From Beijerinckiaceae bacterium (GTDB lineage Bacteria; Pseudomonadota; Alphaproteobacteria; Rhizobiales; Beijerinckiaceae), in assembly GCA_026461505.1 (NCBI GenBank), contig JAPJMW010000054.1:1-44167 (forward strand): a stretch of DNA of 44,167 nt, written 5' to 3'. The notes beneath the pieces are model-generated. The model did no database searches. It was given only the letters and a program-made list of their open reading frames with translations, and was not told the origin of the DNA. Below, one piece after another: positions 9,526 to 17,435 of this stretch. Position numbers and translations under genes: made by a program. How positions within the stretch are numbered: position 1 is the stretch's first letter; each line of letters begins with the position of its first letter.

Positions 9526-9534
9526 TGTGGATGA
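9526..9534 (-). promoter_or_regulatory. DnaA box (one mismatch)
   Basis: The plus strand reads TGTGGATGA against TGTGGATAA. It is the closest of the three to hemE, 40 bp before the CtrA box. Confidence 0.5.
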
Positions 9535-9574
9535 GTTCGTGTTATCTTTAATCCCTGGCTAACAACAACAAGAA

Positions 9575-9589
9575 TTAAGAATCTCTTAA
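9575..9589 (+). promoter_or_regulatory. CtrA box with an internal GANTC (CcrM) site
   Basis: The site reads TTAA-GAATCTC-TTAA, an exact match to the CtrA consensus TTAA-N7-TTAA. The spacer contains GAATC (9579-9583) and a second GAATC follows at 9591-9595; both fit the GANTC target of the cell-cycle methylase CcrM. The right half overlaps the AAGGA ribosome-binding site of hemE. In Caulobacter, CtrA bound next to hemE blocks replication initiation; the same role is inferred here. Confidence 0.7.
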
Positions 9590-9600
9590 GGAATCTCTTT

Positions 9601-10653
9601 TTGACCCAATCGGTGAATAAGCTCGTGTCTGTCGATAAACCCCTACTCGCAACGCTTAATGGCGTTCAACAAAAGCGGCCTCCAATTTGGATCATGCGAC
9701 AGGCTGGTCGATATTTACCAGAATATCGGGAAGTGAGAGCGCGGTCTAAAAACTTTATCGATTTTTGTTATTCCCCCGATTTGGCGACGGAGGTAACGCT
9801 TCAACCAATTCGGCGCTTTGGTTTCGATGCGGCTATTTTATTCTCGGATATTCTCGTGATCCCTGATGCTTTGGGCCAAGGCGTATCGTTTGCAGAAAAC
9901 GAAGGTCCACGGTTACCGCCTCTGCTCGTCGAAAATAATCTATCCGAGTTAAAGGGCTCCGTTGATCTTGATCGATTGGCACCAGTTTTCGAAACGATCG
10001 GCCGTGTTAAAGAAGCGCTGCCGAAAGAGACGACCTTTTTAGGCTTTTGCGGCGCGCCATGGACGGTAGCTAGTTATATGATCGCTGGTAAAAGCACGCC
10101 AGAATTGGCGCCTATTCGCCTGGTTGCTTATCGTAATCCGGAATATTTGGCTCGTTTAATCGATCTTTTGGTCGAATCCTCGATTGCCTATCTTTGCCGT
10201 CAGGTTGAAGCGGGTGTCGATGCTTTGCAGATTTTCGAAAGCTTTGCTGGCGCGTTAACGGCTGATGGTATCGAGCAGTGGTCGATCGGGCCAATTAGAC
10301 GGATTATCGAGGGTGTGCGGAAGCGGCATCCGCAAGCTAAATTTATTGTATTTGGTCGTGGTTCAGGCGCCAATCATATTCAATATGCGTCGAAAACCGG
10401 GGCAGATGCGGTTGCGATTGATTGGGGCACGGATCCTCATTGGGCAGCATCGACTCTTCAGCCGTTAAAGCCTGTACAGGGCAATTTAGATCCGCTTGCG
10501 GTGGTAGCAGGCGGCGATCAATTGGATCGACGTGTTGACGGTATTATCGAGGCTTTTTCAAAAGGACCTCATATTTTCAATTTGGGCCACGGAATTGTTC
10601 CAGAAACGCCCGTTGCGCATGTTGAAAGATTGATGAAACGGGTGCGGGGCTGA
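9601..10653 (+). CDS. hemE: Uroporphyrinogen decarboxylase
   Basis: HemE decarboxylates uroporphyrinogen III to coproporphyrinogen III in haem synthesis. The 350-aa protein has the N-terminal signature PPIWIMRQAGRYLPEY (residues about 26-41), the FSDILVIPDALG motif with its key Asp, the GFCGAPWT strand, and the C-terminal NLGHGIVPETP. No ATG precedes the conserved region, so TTG at 9601 with AAGGA at 9588-9592 is taken as start; a GTG at 9613 is possible. The CtrA box ends 11 bp before this start. It is the first gene of the rightward origin-proximal series. Confidence 0.96.
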   Translation: MTQSVNKLVSVDKPLLATLNGVQQKRPPIWIMRQAGRYLPEYREVRARSKNFIDFCYSPDLATEVTLQPIRRFGFDAAILFSDILVIPDALGQGVSFAENEGPRLPPLLVENNLSELKGSVDLDRLAPVFETIGRVKEALPKETTFLGFCGAPWTVASYMIAGKSTPELAPIRLVAYRNPEYLARLIDLLVESSIAYLCRQVEAGVDALQIFESFAGALTADGIEQWSIGPIRRIIEGVRKRHPQAKFIVFGRGSGANHIQYASKTGADAVAIDWGTDPHWAASTLQPLKPVQGNLDPLAVVAGGDQLDRRVDGIIEAFSKGPHIFNLGHGIVPETPVAHVERLMKRVRG

Positions 10654-10655
10654 GT

Positions 10656-11081
10656 TTGGTTTATCTATGGGTTAAAGTTTTACATGTTTTAGCTGTCATC
10701 TCATGGATGGCTGGCTTGCTCTATTTGCCGCGATTGTTTGTGTATCATTCAACGGTAGAGGTCGGATCGGCGACGTCTGAGACATTCAAGATTATGGAGC
10801 GCCGGCTATTGAAGGCCATTATGACGCCCGCAATGGTGGTCGCGTGGATAGCAGGACTTTGGATGGCCTTTTCGAGTGGTGCGGTTGGTGAGGGGTGGTT
10901 TCACGCTAAATTATTGGCGGTACTGATTCTCAGCGGTGCGCATGGGATGATGGTTGGCCTGGTCAAGCGATTTGCGCGGGATGAAAATCGTCACTCTTCA
11001 AAATATTATCGTGTTTTCAATGAGATACCCACTTTATTGATGATTGTTGCTGTGGCGCTCGTCATCCTTAAACCATTTTAA
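10656..11081 (+). CDS. hemJ: Protoporphyrinogen IX oxidase HemJ
   Basis: HemJ is an integral membrane enzyme that oxidises protoporphyrinogen IX to protoporphyrin IX. The 141-aa protein shows four hydrophobic segments, the conserved His near residue 10 in KVLHVLAVISWMAGLLYLPR, and the conserved Lys in WFHAKLLAVL. It starts at TTG 10656, 2 bp after the hemE stop, so it is probably translated by coupling with hemE. The pairing of two haem genes at the origin is seen in other alphaproteobacteria. Confidence 0.9.
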   Translation: MVYLWVKVLHVLAVISWMAGLLYLPRLFVYHSTVEVGSATSETFKIMERRLLKAIMTPAMVVAWIAGLWMAFSSGAVGEGWFHAKLLAVLILSGAHGMMVGLVKRFARDENRHSSKYYRVFNEIPTLLMIVAVALVILKPF

Positions 11082-11292
11082 AATTATCCGTTTAGCGTCT
11101 CGCTTGCGCTTTTATAAAAAAGGCGGTATCGAAACGTCGTTCTGTTCTCGAAACCTCCAATCTTGACGGGTAGCATCCTCGCTTTCTCAGTCGGTTGGGC
11201 CAGCTCAGTTCGCTGGATGTCTGTTGGTTTTGATTTTCCCAAATTACCCTTTTGTGGTGCCGTAAGGCATCGCTGCACCATAGAGTCTGTTT
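11082..11292 (+). promoter_or_regulatory. rho leader with two alternative hairpins
   Basis: This 211-bp gap precedes rho. A CTTGAC motif at about 11162-11167 may be a -35, but no good -10 follows. Near the end, GGTGCC-GTAA-GGCATC (11256-11271) makes a 6-bp stem with a GNRA-type loop. TGGTGC (11255-11260) can instead pair perfectly with GCACCA (11275-11280). The two hairpins share bases and exclude each other, and the outer one ends 12 nt before the rho start. rho is autoregulated through its leader in E. coli; a switch here is inference. Confidence 0.4.
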
Positions 11293-12558
11293 ATGCGCGA
11301 GATGAAGCTTCAAGAACTAAAGAAGAAGTCCCCGACCGAGATGTTGGCGTTTGCCGACGAGCTTTTGGTCGAAAATGCGGGGACGATGCGCAAACAAGAG
11401 TTAATGTTTGCCATTTTGAAGCAACTCGCAGCGAATGAGACAGAGATTATTGGCGAGGGCGTCGTTGAAGTTCTACCCGATGGTTTTGGCTTCTTGCGCT
11501 CGCCCGATTCGAATTATTTGGCCGGTCCCGATGACATTTACGTTTCACCAGCGCAAATTCGTCGCTTTGGTTTGAGGACGGGTGATACGGTTGAAGGTCA
11601 AATTCGTGGTCCGAAAGATGGCGAGCGTTATTTTGCGCTTGTGAAGGTCAATACGATCAATTTCGAAGATCCGGAAAAGTCGCGGCATAAGGTTAATTTC
11701 GACAATTTGACGCCGCTTTATCCGAATGAGCGTTTGAAACTCGAGATTGAAGATCCGACGCGTAAAGACTTCTCGGCACGCGTCATTGATATTGTCTCGC
11801 CGATTGGAAAGGGGCAACGCGGTTTGATCGTTGCGCCACCGCGTACGGGTAAGACTGTATTGCTGCAAAATATCGCGCAATCGATTACGACCAATCATCC
11901 TGAATGCTACTTGATCGTGTTGCTCATCGATGAGCGTCCCGAAGAAGTGACGGACATGCAGCGCTCGGTAAATGGTGAGGTTGTCTCGTCGACCTTTGAT
12001 GAGCCAGCATCCCGCCACGTTCAGGTTGCTGAAATGGTAATTGAGAAAGCCAAGCGCCTTGTTGAGCATGGCCGTGATGTTGCGATCCTGCTCGATTCGA
12101 TTACCCGCTTGGGCCGGGCCTATAACACGGTGGTTCCATCATCCGGCAAGGTGTTGACCGGCGGTGTTGATGCTAATGCATTGCAGCGCCCAAAGCGCTT
12201 TTTCGGTGCTGCGCGTAACATTGAAGAAGGCGGCTCACTGACAATTATCGCAACAGCCTTGATCGATACAGGAAGCCGTATGGACGAAGTGATCTTTGAA
12301 GAATTTAAAGGTACGGGCAATTCGGAAATTATTCTCGACCGTAAGGTTTCGGATAAGCGGGTCTTCCCAGCGCTTGATATCACCCGTTCCGGAACCCGCA
12401 AGGAAGAGCTTCTGGTACCGGCTGATGTACTTAAAAAAATGTACGTCCTGCGGCGGATTCTTAACCCGATGGGTACGGTCGATGCGATTGAATTCTTGGC
12501 TGATAAATTACGTCAGACCAAGACCAATACCGATTTCTTTGAATCGATGAATACCTGA
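11293..12558 (+). CDS. rho: Transcription termination factor Rho
   Basis: Rho is a hexameric RNA-dependent ATPase helicase that ends transcription. The 421-aa protein has the N-terminal Rho-N helices ([18 protein letters not shown]), the primary RNA-binding cold-shock fold with DGFGFLRSP near residue 63, the Walker A APPRTGKT near residue 180, the [14 protein letters not shown]alker B region, and the Q-loop and R-loop segments. ATG 11293 is kept because alphaproteobacterial Rho usually starts MREMKLQ; the internal ATG at 11302 is possible. mnmE follows after 35 bp. Confidence 0.97.
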   Translation: MREMKLQELKKKSPTEMLAFADELLVENAGTMRKQELMFAILKQLAANETEIIGEGVVEVLPDGFGFLRSPDSNYLAGPDDIYVSPAQIRRFGLRTGDTVEGQIRGPKDGERYFALVKVNTINFEDPEKSRHKVNFDNLTPLYPNERLKLEIEDPTRKDFSARVIDIVSPIGKGQRGLIVAPPRTGKTVLLQNIAQSITTNHPECYLIVLLIDERPEEVTDMQRSVNGEVVSSTFDEPASRHVQVAEMVIEKAKRLVEHGRDVAILLDSITRLGRAYNTVVPSSGKVLTGGVDANALQRPKRFFGAARNIEEGGSLTIIATALIDTGSRMDEVIFEEFKGTGNSEIILDRKVSDKRVFPALDITRSGTRKEELLVPADVLKKMYVLRRILNPMGTVDAIEFLADKLRQTKTNTDFFESMNT

Positions 12559-12593
12559 TAAGCCCTATCGGCTTGTGAAATGAGGATCGATTC

Positions 12594-13913
12594 GTGAGCG
12601 ATACGATCTTTGCGGTAGCGACAGGCCGGGGAAAATCAGGCTTGAGCGTTATTCGGGTGAGCGGCCCGTATGCTCATTTGGCATTTGCTTTATTTAACAT
12701 TCGTTCGTTGAAACCAAGGCGCGCAGCGCTTCGCCGGTTAACGTCGACGGACGGACAAGTCATCGATGAAGCCCTGTGTCTATGGTTTTTGGGCCCCGAT
12801 AGTTTTACCGGCGAAGACACACTCGAGTTTCACTGTCATGGTGCCGTGAGTGTTGTCTCACGATTGTTAGAGCTCTTGGGCAGCATCCCTGAGTTTCGGC
12901 TAGCCAGGCCGGGGGAGTTTTCGCGCCGTGCCCTTGATAATGGTCGGATGGATCTGGTGCAGGCCGAAGGTCTTGCAGACTTGATCGATTCGGAAACGGA
13001 ACAGCAAAGACAGCAAGCCATTCGGCAATTAACCGGGGGTTTGAGCCGCGAAGTAGATCAATGGCGTGCCGAGTTGATCGCTATACTAGCGCTGTTTGAG
13101 GCCGAGCTGGACTTCTCAGATGAAGGTGATGTCGATGCCGGGATATTAAACGAAGCGGCATCGCGCCTTTTGAATTTAAAGGGTCAGATGGTGAGGGTTC
13201 TCGCGACGTGCGATCGCGGCGAACGCCTTCGTGAAGGCTTCACGGTTGTTTTGGCTGGCGCACCTAACGCTGGAAAGTCGACGCTATTGAACGCTTTGGC
13301 ACAACGCGACATTGCGATCGTGTCGCCCCTGCCCGGTACGACGCGGGATATTGTCGAGGCGCGTTTGGATCTGGGGGGGTATCCGGTAACGGTGCTGGAT
13401 ACGGCCGGATTAAGAATATCAGCGGATGAGATTGAGCAAGAAGGTGTCAGGCGGATGCTCGCCCGGGCAGAGGCTGCCGATATTGTGGTATGGCTTCGAA
13501 CCGTAGAAGAGATTGAAGCCGAGCTACCGAAGGAGCTGCGGGAGATATCGGGCCGATTGTTGCCCGTGATTACCCAGATCGACAAGCGCTTGGTCGAAGC
13601 GGATGACCTCGGGCTATCGGCCCTTACGGGCGATGGGATGGATGAATTTGTGCAGGTGGTGACGGAGCTGGTCCGGGACCGGATAGGGCAGAGTGGCGAA
13701 GGCGCCGTACTGACACGAGCGCGCCAACGCGAAGCGGTAACTGAAGCAGTCGAATCGGTTGACAGGGCTTTGACCATCCTTCATTCAGCGGGAACTGAGC
13801 TGGTCGTCGAAGAAGTGCGGATCGCTATGCGGGCCATTGCCCGGGTTACCGGTCACGTTGGTGTTGAAGATATTCTGGATCGGTTGTTCTCTCAGTTTTG
13901 TATCGGGAAATGA
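12594..13913 (+). CDS. mnmE: tRNA uridine-5-carboxymethylaminomethyl(34) synthesis GTPase MnmE
   Basis: MnmE works with MnmG to install the cmnm5 group on wobble U34. The 439-aa protein has the N-terminal tetrahydrofolate-binding domain (about 1-115), a helical domain, the inserted G domain, and the C-terminal FCIGK motif whose Cys is catalytic. In the G domain, G1 is GAPNAGKST (222-230), G2 PGTTRD follows near 247, and G3 is DTAG. The G4 site reads TQID (327-330) instead of NKxD, an unusual erosion. The start is GTG 12594 after GAGG. mnmG follows immediately, matching their joint function. Confidence 0.95.
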   Translation: MSDTIFAVATGRGKSGLSVIRVSGPYAHLAFALFNIRSLKPRRAALRRLTSTDGQVIDEALCLWFLGPDSFTGEDTLEFHCHGAVSVVSRLLELLGSIPEFRLARPGEFSRRALDNGRMDLVQAEGLADLIDSETEQQRQQAIRQLTGGLSREVDQWRAELIAILALFEAELDFSDEGDVDAGILNEAASRLLNLKGQMVRVLATCDRGERLREGFTVVLAGAPNAGKSTLLNALAQRDIAIVSPLPGTTRDIVEARLDLGGYPVTVLDTAGLRISADEIEQEGVRRMLARAEAADIVVWLRTVEEIEAELPKELREISGRLLPVITQIDKRLVEADDLGLSALTGDGMDEFVQVVTELVRDRIGQSGEGAVLTRARQREAVTEAVESVDRALTILHSAGTELVVEEVRIAMRAIARVTGHVGVEDILDRLFSQFCIGK

Positions 13914-13919
13914 AATAGG

Positions 13920-15854
13920 GTGTTTCACGTGAAACAAGACTCAGCGTCACTGCAGTCAACGCCGGATTTGGTTGATAGTTTTGACGTCATCATCATCGGC
14001 GGTGGCCATGCTGGAACGGAGGCTGCCGCAGCGTCTGCACGGCTCGGCGCGCGTACCGCCTTGGTGACGACCTCGCTTGATGCCGTTGGAACAATGTCGT
14101 GTAACCCGGCTATTGGCGGGTTAGGTAAGGGTCATCTCGTCAGGGAGATCGATGCGCTCGACGGTATTATGGCGCGAGCAGCGGATTTGGGCGGCATACA
14201 ATTTCGCGTTTTAAACCGCAGCAAAGGTCCAGCCGTCAGGGGGCCACGCGCACAGGCGGACCGGAAGCTATATAGGTTAGCGGTGCAAAAACTGCTCCGC
14301 GAGACTGATCATTTGAGCTTTGTCGAGGGCATGGTCGACGATCTGGTTTTAACGGACGGCGGTAGACGGGTCGGTGGCGTTATTCTTAAAGACGGTCTGC
14401 AGATAAAAGCGGGCGCTGTAGTTTTAACCGCAGGAACGTTTTTGAACGGATTAGTGCATATCGGCCCTGTTCGTTTTTCAGCGGGCCGGATCGGCGAGCC
14501 GCCTGCCCGCAGGCTTTCGGGCGCGCTTCAATCAGCAGGGTTTGAGCTTGGCCGGTTGAAGACGGGAACGCCACCACGGCTGGATGGTCGGACGATTGCG
14601 TGGGATCGTCTCCAAATGCAGTATGGCGATGATCCTATTGAGCCGTTTTCGTCCCTTACAGAAACGATCGAACAGCGGCAGATCGGTTGTGGGGTAACAG
14701 CTACCACGGAAGCCGGGCATGAGATCATCCGACAAAGCCTCGGCAGCGCCCCAATTTACACCGGACAAATAGCGGGCAGAGGGCCGCGCTATTGTCCGTC
14801 GATTGAGGATAAGGTTGTTCGATTCGGAGACAGAACGACCCATCAGATTTTTTTGGAGCCTGAAGGCTTAGACGATCCCACCGTCTATCCGAATGGTATT
14901 TCGAGTTCCATGCCGGAAGCCGTGCAGCGCGCCTTTGTTGTCAGCATTCCCGGTTTAGAAAAAGCGCGCATCATTCGCCCTGGCTATGCCATTGAATATG
15001 ATTTTCTCGATCCGCGGACTTTGTGGCCGACGCTTGAGACCAAGACGATTAAGGGCCTTTTTTGCGCCGGGCAAATCAATGGAACGACCGGATATGAGGA
15101 GGCTGGGGCGCAAGGCTTGATCGCCGGATTAAACGCCGCGCGTCGGGCAAGCGGTTCGGACGGGGTGGTGGTTGACCGTACGGAGGCCTATATCGGTGTA
15201 TTGATTGATGATCTCGTTACCCAAGGCGTAACAGAGCCTTATCGGATGTTTACGTCCCGATCGGAATATCGCCTGTCTTTGCGGTCCGATAATGCCGATG
15301 AACGGCTGACCCCCAAAGGATTAGACTGGGGAATTGTCGGCAGGGCCAGACAACTAGACTTTGAAACCCGACTAGCAGGCTTGGAGGATGCACGGGCTCT
15401 CCTTAAAGGCCTCACGGTTACACCAACCGAAGCGATTGGGCGCGGACTTAAGCTCAACCAAGACGGTATCCGTCGAACAGCGTTTGATGTTCTTTCCTAT
15501 CCCGGGCAGACGATGGAAGCATTGGCACAGCTCTGGCCAGAGCTTAATCGATTCGGCTCCAAAATGGTCGACCGGTTGGAGAATGATGCCCGCTATGCGG
15601 TTTATCTTGATCGGCAGCTTAAGGATATTGAATCTTTCAAGCGCGACGAGTTGCTCGTTATGCCGGCCGATATGGATTACTCGGATGTCTCCGGGCTTTC
15701 GAGCGAATTGCGGAATAAACTTACGCTGGTCAAGCCGCGCACTTTGGGGCAGGCGGGGCGTATTGAAGGCATGACGCCCGCGGCCCTGACCGTTCTTGCT
15801 GCGAAGGCGCGGCGTCGCGGTAAGGCGGCGGAGCAGCGGGTGCAGGGAGCATGA
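13920..15854 (+). CDS. mnmG: tRNA uridine-5-carboxymethylaminomethyl(34) synthesis enzyme MnmG
   Basis: MnmG is the FAD enzyme of the MnmE-MnmG tRNA modification complex. The 644-aa protein has the FAD Rossmann motif [13 protein letters not shown] (24-36), the [17 protein letters not shown] signature, the [21 protein letters not shown] region, and the C-terminal helical MnmE-binding domain. The GTG at 13920 starts inside a perfect parS site, so the first residues read MFHVKQ. This start peptide is common in Rhizobiales and may reflect the DNA site rather than protein need; the true start could be a few codons later. It overlaps rsmG by ATGA. Confidence 0.96.
   Translation: MFHVKQDSASLQSTPDLVDSFDVIIIGGGHAGTEAAAASARLGARTALVTTSLDAVGTMSCNPAIGGLGKGHLVREIDALDGIMARAADLGGIQFRVLNRSKGPAVRGPRAQADRKLYRLAVQKLLRETDHLSFVEGMVDDLVLTDGGRRVGGVILKDGLQIKAGAVVLTAGTFLNGLVHIGPVRFSAGRIGEPPARRLSGALQSAGFELGRLKTGTPPRLDGRTIAWDRLQMQYGDDPIEPFSSLTETIEQRQIGCGVTATTEAGHEIIRQSLGSAPIYTGQIAGRGPRYCPSIEDKVVRFGDRTTHQIFLEPEGLDDPTVYPNGISSSMPEAVQRAFVVSIPGLEKARIIRPGYAIEYDFLDPRTLWPTLETKTIKGLFCAGQINGTTGYEEAGAQGLIAGLNAARRASGSDGVVVDRTEAYIGVLIDDLVTQGVTEPYRMFTSRSEYRLSLRSDNADERLTPKGLDWGIVGRARQLDFETRLAGLEDARALLKGLTVTPTEAIGRGLKLNQDGIRRTAFDVLSYPGQTMEALAQLWPELNRFGSKMVDRLENDARYAVYLDRQLKDIESFKRDELLVMPADMDYSDVSGLSSELRNKLTLVKPRTLGQAGRIEGMTPAALTVLAAKARRRGKAAEQRVQGA
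13921..13936 (+). promoter_or_regulatory. parS centromere site 1
   Basis: The bases TGTTTCACGTGAAACA are a perfect 16-bp palindrome identical to the bacterial parS consensus bound by ParB. It overlaps the first codons of mnmG, where it is read as FHVKQ. It lies about 4.3 kb from the predicted origin and 3.5 kb before parB. Confidence 0.95.
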
Positions 15855-16516
15855 CTGGAAGGTCGGGTGAGCGGGGATTGAGTTTGCAGGAAGATCGTCT
15901 TCAGGCGCTTCCGCTGCTTTCTGTTTCACGTGAAACAATGGATCGCTTCGATGCCTATGTCGGGCTACTGCAGCGTTGGCAGACGATCAAAAATCTTGTC
16001 GGCCCCGGAACGATGACGAGCCTTTGGACGCGTCATATTGTCGATAGCGCCCAATTGGCGAAATTTGTCCCCGATGCCCGGATCTGGGTTGATATCGGAT
16101 CGGGAGCCGGATTTCCTGGTTTGGTGATCGCTATCCTTTTAGCGGACAGGCCCGGATTTCACATGCATCTGGTTGAGAGCAATGGGCGAAAAGTGGCGTT
16201 TTTACGCGAGGTTGCCCGCACCCTAAAATTGCCCGTTACGGTTCATGATTGCCGGATTGAAGCCGCGTTTACTGTCTTGCCGGAGCAGATTGACTGTCTG
16301 ACAGCGCGCGCTTTAGCGTCTCTAAAAGAGCTTTTAGAAATGCAAGCAAAACTTACCAAAAATCCGTGTATAGGCCTGTTTCTAAAGGGACAAGATGTTG
16401 ATGCGGAATTGACGGAAGCCGCTAAATATTGGAATATACAGGCGAAAATACACCAGAGCGTCACGGATCCATCCGGCCATATTGTCGAAGTGATCGAAGC
16501 CCATCTGAAGGCGTGA
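15851..16516 (+). CDS. rsmG: 16S rRNA (guanine(527)-N7)-methyltransferase RsmG
   Basis: RsmG methylates N7 of G527 in 16S rRNA using S-adenosylmethionine. The 221-aa protein has the [20 protein letters not shown]-terminal region, the SAM motif [16 protein letters not shown] (about residues 76-91) and the [18 protein letters not shown] motif. Its ATG overlaps the mnmG stop (ATGA). The VSRET codons coincide with the second parS site, a known coincidence in this order. parA follows 29 bp after its stop. Confidence 0.95.
   Translation: MTGRSGERGLSLQEDRLQALPLLSVSRETMDRFDAYVGLLQRWQTIKNLVGPGTMTSLWTRHIVDSAQLAKFVPDARIWVDIGSGAGFPGLVIAILLADRPGFHMHLVESNGRKVAFLREVARTLKLPVTVHDCRIEAAFTVLPEQIDCLTARALASLKELLEMQAKLTKNPCIGLFLKGQDVDAELTEAAKYWNIQAKIHQSVTDPSGHIVEVIEAHLKA
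15922..15937 (+). promoter_or_regulatory. parS centromere site 2
   Basis: This is a second perfect TGTTTCACGTGAAACA palindrome, 2.0 kb from the first and inside rsmG. It is read in a different frame (VSRET) from the copy in mnmG (FHVKQ), so the selection is on the DNA and not on one peptide. Confidence 0.95.
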
Positions 16517-16545
16517 CGTCAGGTTTTGTGAAAAGGTTTTATGCC

Positions 16546-17397
16546 ATGGAAAAGTCCGACCTCGCTTCCATCCGGTTGTCGCGCTCTGGTCAAAAGCCGC
16601 GCGTTCTAGCGCTGGCAAACCAGAAGGGCGGCGTTGGCAAGACGACGACCGCGATCAATCTCGGAACGGCTCTGGCTGCCATTGGCGAGCGTGTCTTGAT
16701 CATCGATCTTGATCCGCAGGGTAACGCTTCGACAGGCCTGGGCATTGATCAGAAGAGCCGTACGGTTTCGACCTATGACATCATGACAGGCGAAGCCAAG
16801 CTTGTGGATGCGATCCACGCGACCGCTGTTCCGCGGCTTTCGGTGTCACCGTCGACCTTGGACCTTTTGGGCCTTGAGCTCGAAATCGCGAATGATCGCG
16901 ATCGGGCACACAAGCTCAAAAAGGCGATTGCGAGCCTGCACGTCACCCAGATGTTGGCGGGCGACGAAGGGTTTACCTATGTGCTTGTTGATTGCCCACC
17001 ATCGCTTAATTTGCTGACGATCAACGCGATGGCCGCGGCCGATGCGGTTGTGGTGCCGTTGCAGTGCGAATTCTTTGCGCTTGAAGGATTAAGCCAGCTG
17101 CTCAAAACGGTCGATCAGGTGCGCGAGTCGCTGAATCCCGGCCTGTCGATCCACGGCATTGTTCTGACCATGTTTGACGCGCGCAACAATCTTTGCTCAC
17201 AAGTCGTTGACGATGTCCGCGCCTTTATGGGCACCAAAGTGTACGATACGGTAATCCCGCGCAATGTTCGCGTGTCGGAAGCGCCATCGCATGGCAAGCC
17301 TGTTTTGCTCTATGATCTCAAATCAACGGGCGCGCAGGCCTATTTGCGGCTTGCGTCCGAGGTTATTCAGCGCGAGCGTGCTTTGCAGGCCGCCTGA
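16546..17397 (+). CDS. parA: Chromosome partitioning ATPase ParA
   Basis: ParA forms ATP-dependent nucleoid-bound gradients that move the ParB-parS complex and newly copied origins. The 283-aa protein has the deviant Walker A KGGVGKTT (27-34) with its signature Lys, the Walker A' DLDPQGNASTGLG near residue 60, and the Walker B VLVDCPPSL. The frame is open upstream to 16429, inside rsmG. ATG 16546 is chosen because AAAAGG lies about 10 nt before it and the N-terminus then has the usual length. parB follows after 38 bp. Confidence 0.96.
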   Translation: MEKSDLASIRLSRSGQKPRVLALANQKGGVGKTTTAINLGTALAAIGERVLIIDLDPQGNASTGLGIDQKSRTVSTYDIMTGEAKLVDAIHATAVPRLSVSPSTLDLLGLELEIANDRDRAHKLKKAIASLHVTQMLAGDEGFTYVLVDCPPSLNLLTINAMAAADAVVVPLQCEFFALEGLSQLLKTVDQVRESLNPGLSIHGIVLTMFDARNNLCSQVVDDVRAFMGTKVYDTVIPRNVRVSEAPSHGKPVLLYDLKSTGAQAYLRLASEVIQRERALQAA

Positions 17398-17435
17398 TTT
17401 TACATCATCATATTCGTTAAATAAGGGGATTTACT

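Larger units (their letters stand above)
9223..9600 (+). other. Predicted chromosomal replication origin (oriC)
   Basis: This 378-bp gap between divergent genes is the only gene-free stretch above 300 bp. Hand counting gives about 30 % G+C over 9361-9600 and about 26 % over 9361-9480, far below the flanking genes. Three sites match the DnaA box TGTGGATAA with one mismatch: 9260-9268, 9372-9380 and 9526-9534, all in the same orientation. A perfect CtrA box lies at 9575-9589. In Caulobacter and Sinorhizobium the origin also lies beside hemE, and parS-parAB is close by here. Origin function is inferred from position, composition and motifs. Confidence 0.72.

Noticed and set aside
11163..11438. 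Possible leader peptide frame before rho
   Set aside because: The frame runs far into rho, begins with TTG and has no ribosome site, so there is no support for a rhoL-like peptide.
12558..12574. Hairpin between rho and mnmE as a terminator
   Set aside because: AAGCC/GGCTT is short with no T run, and mnmE follows after 35 bp, so read-through is more likely.
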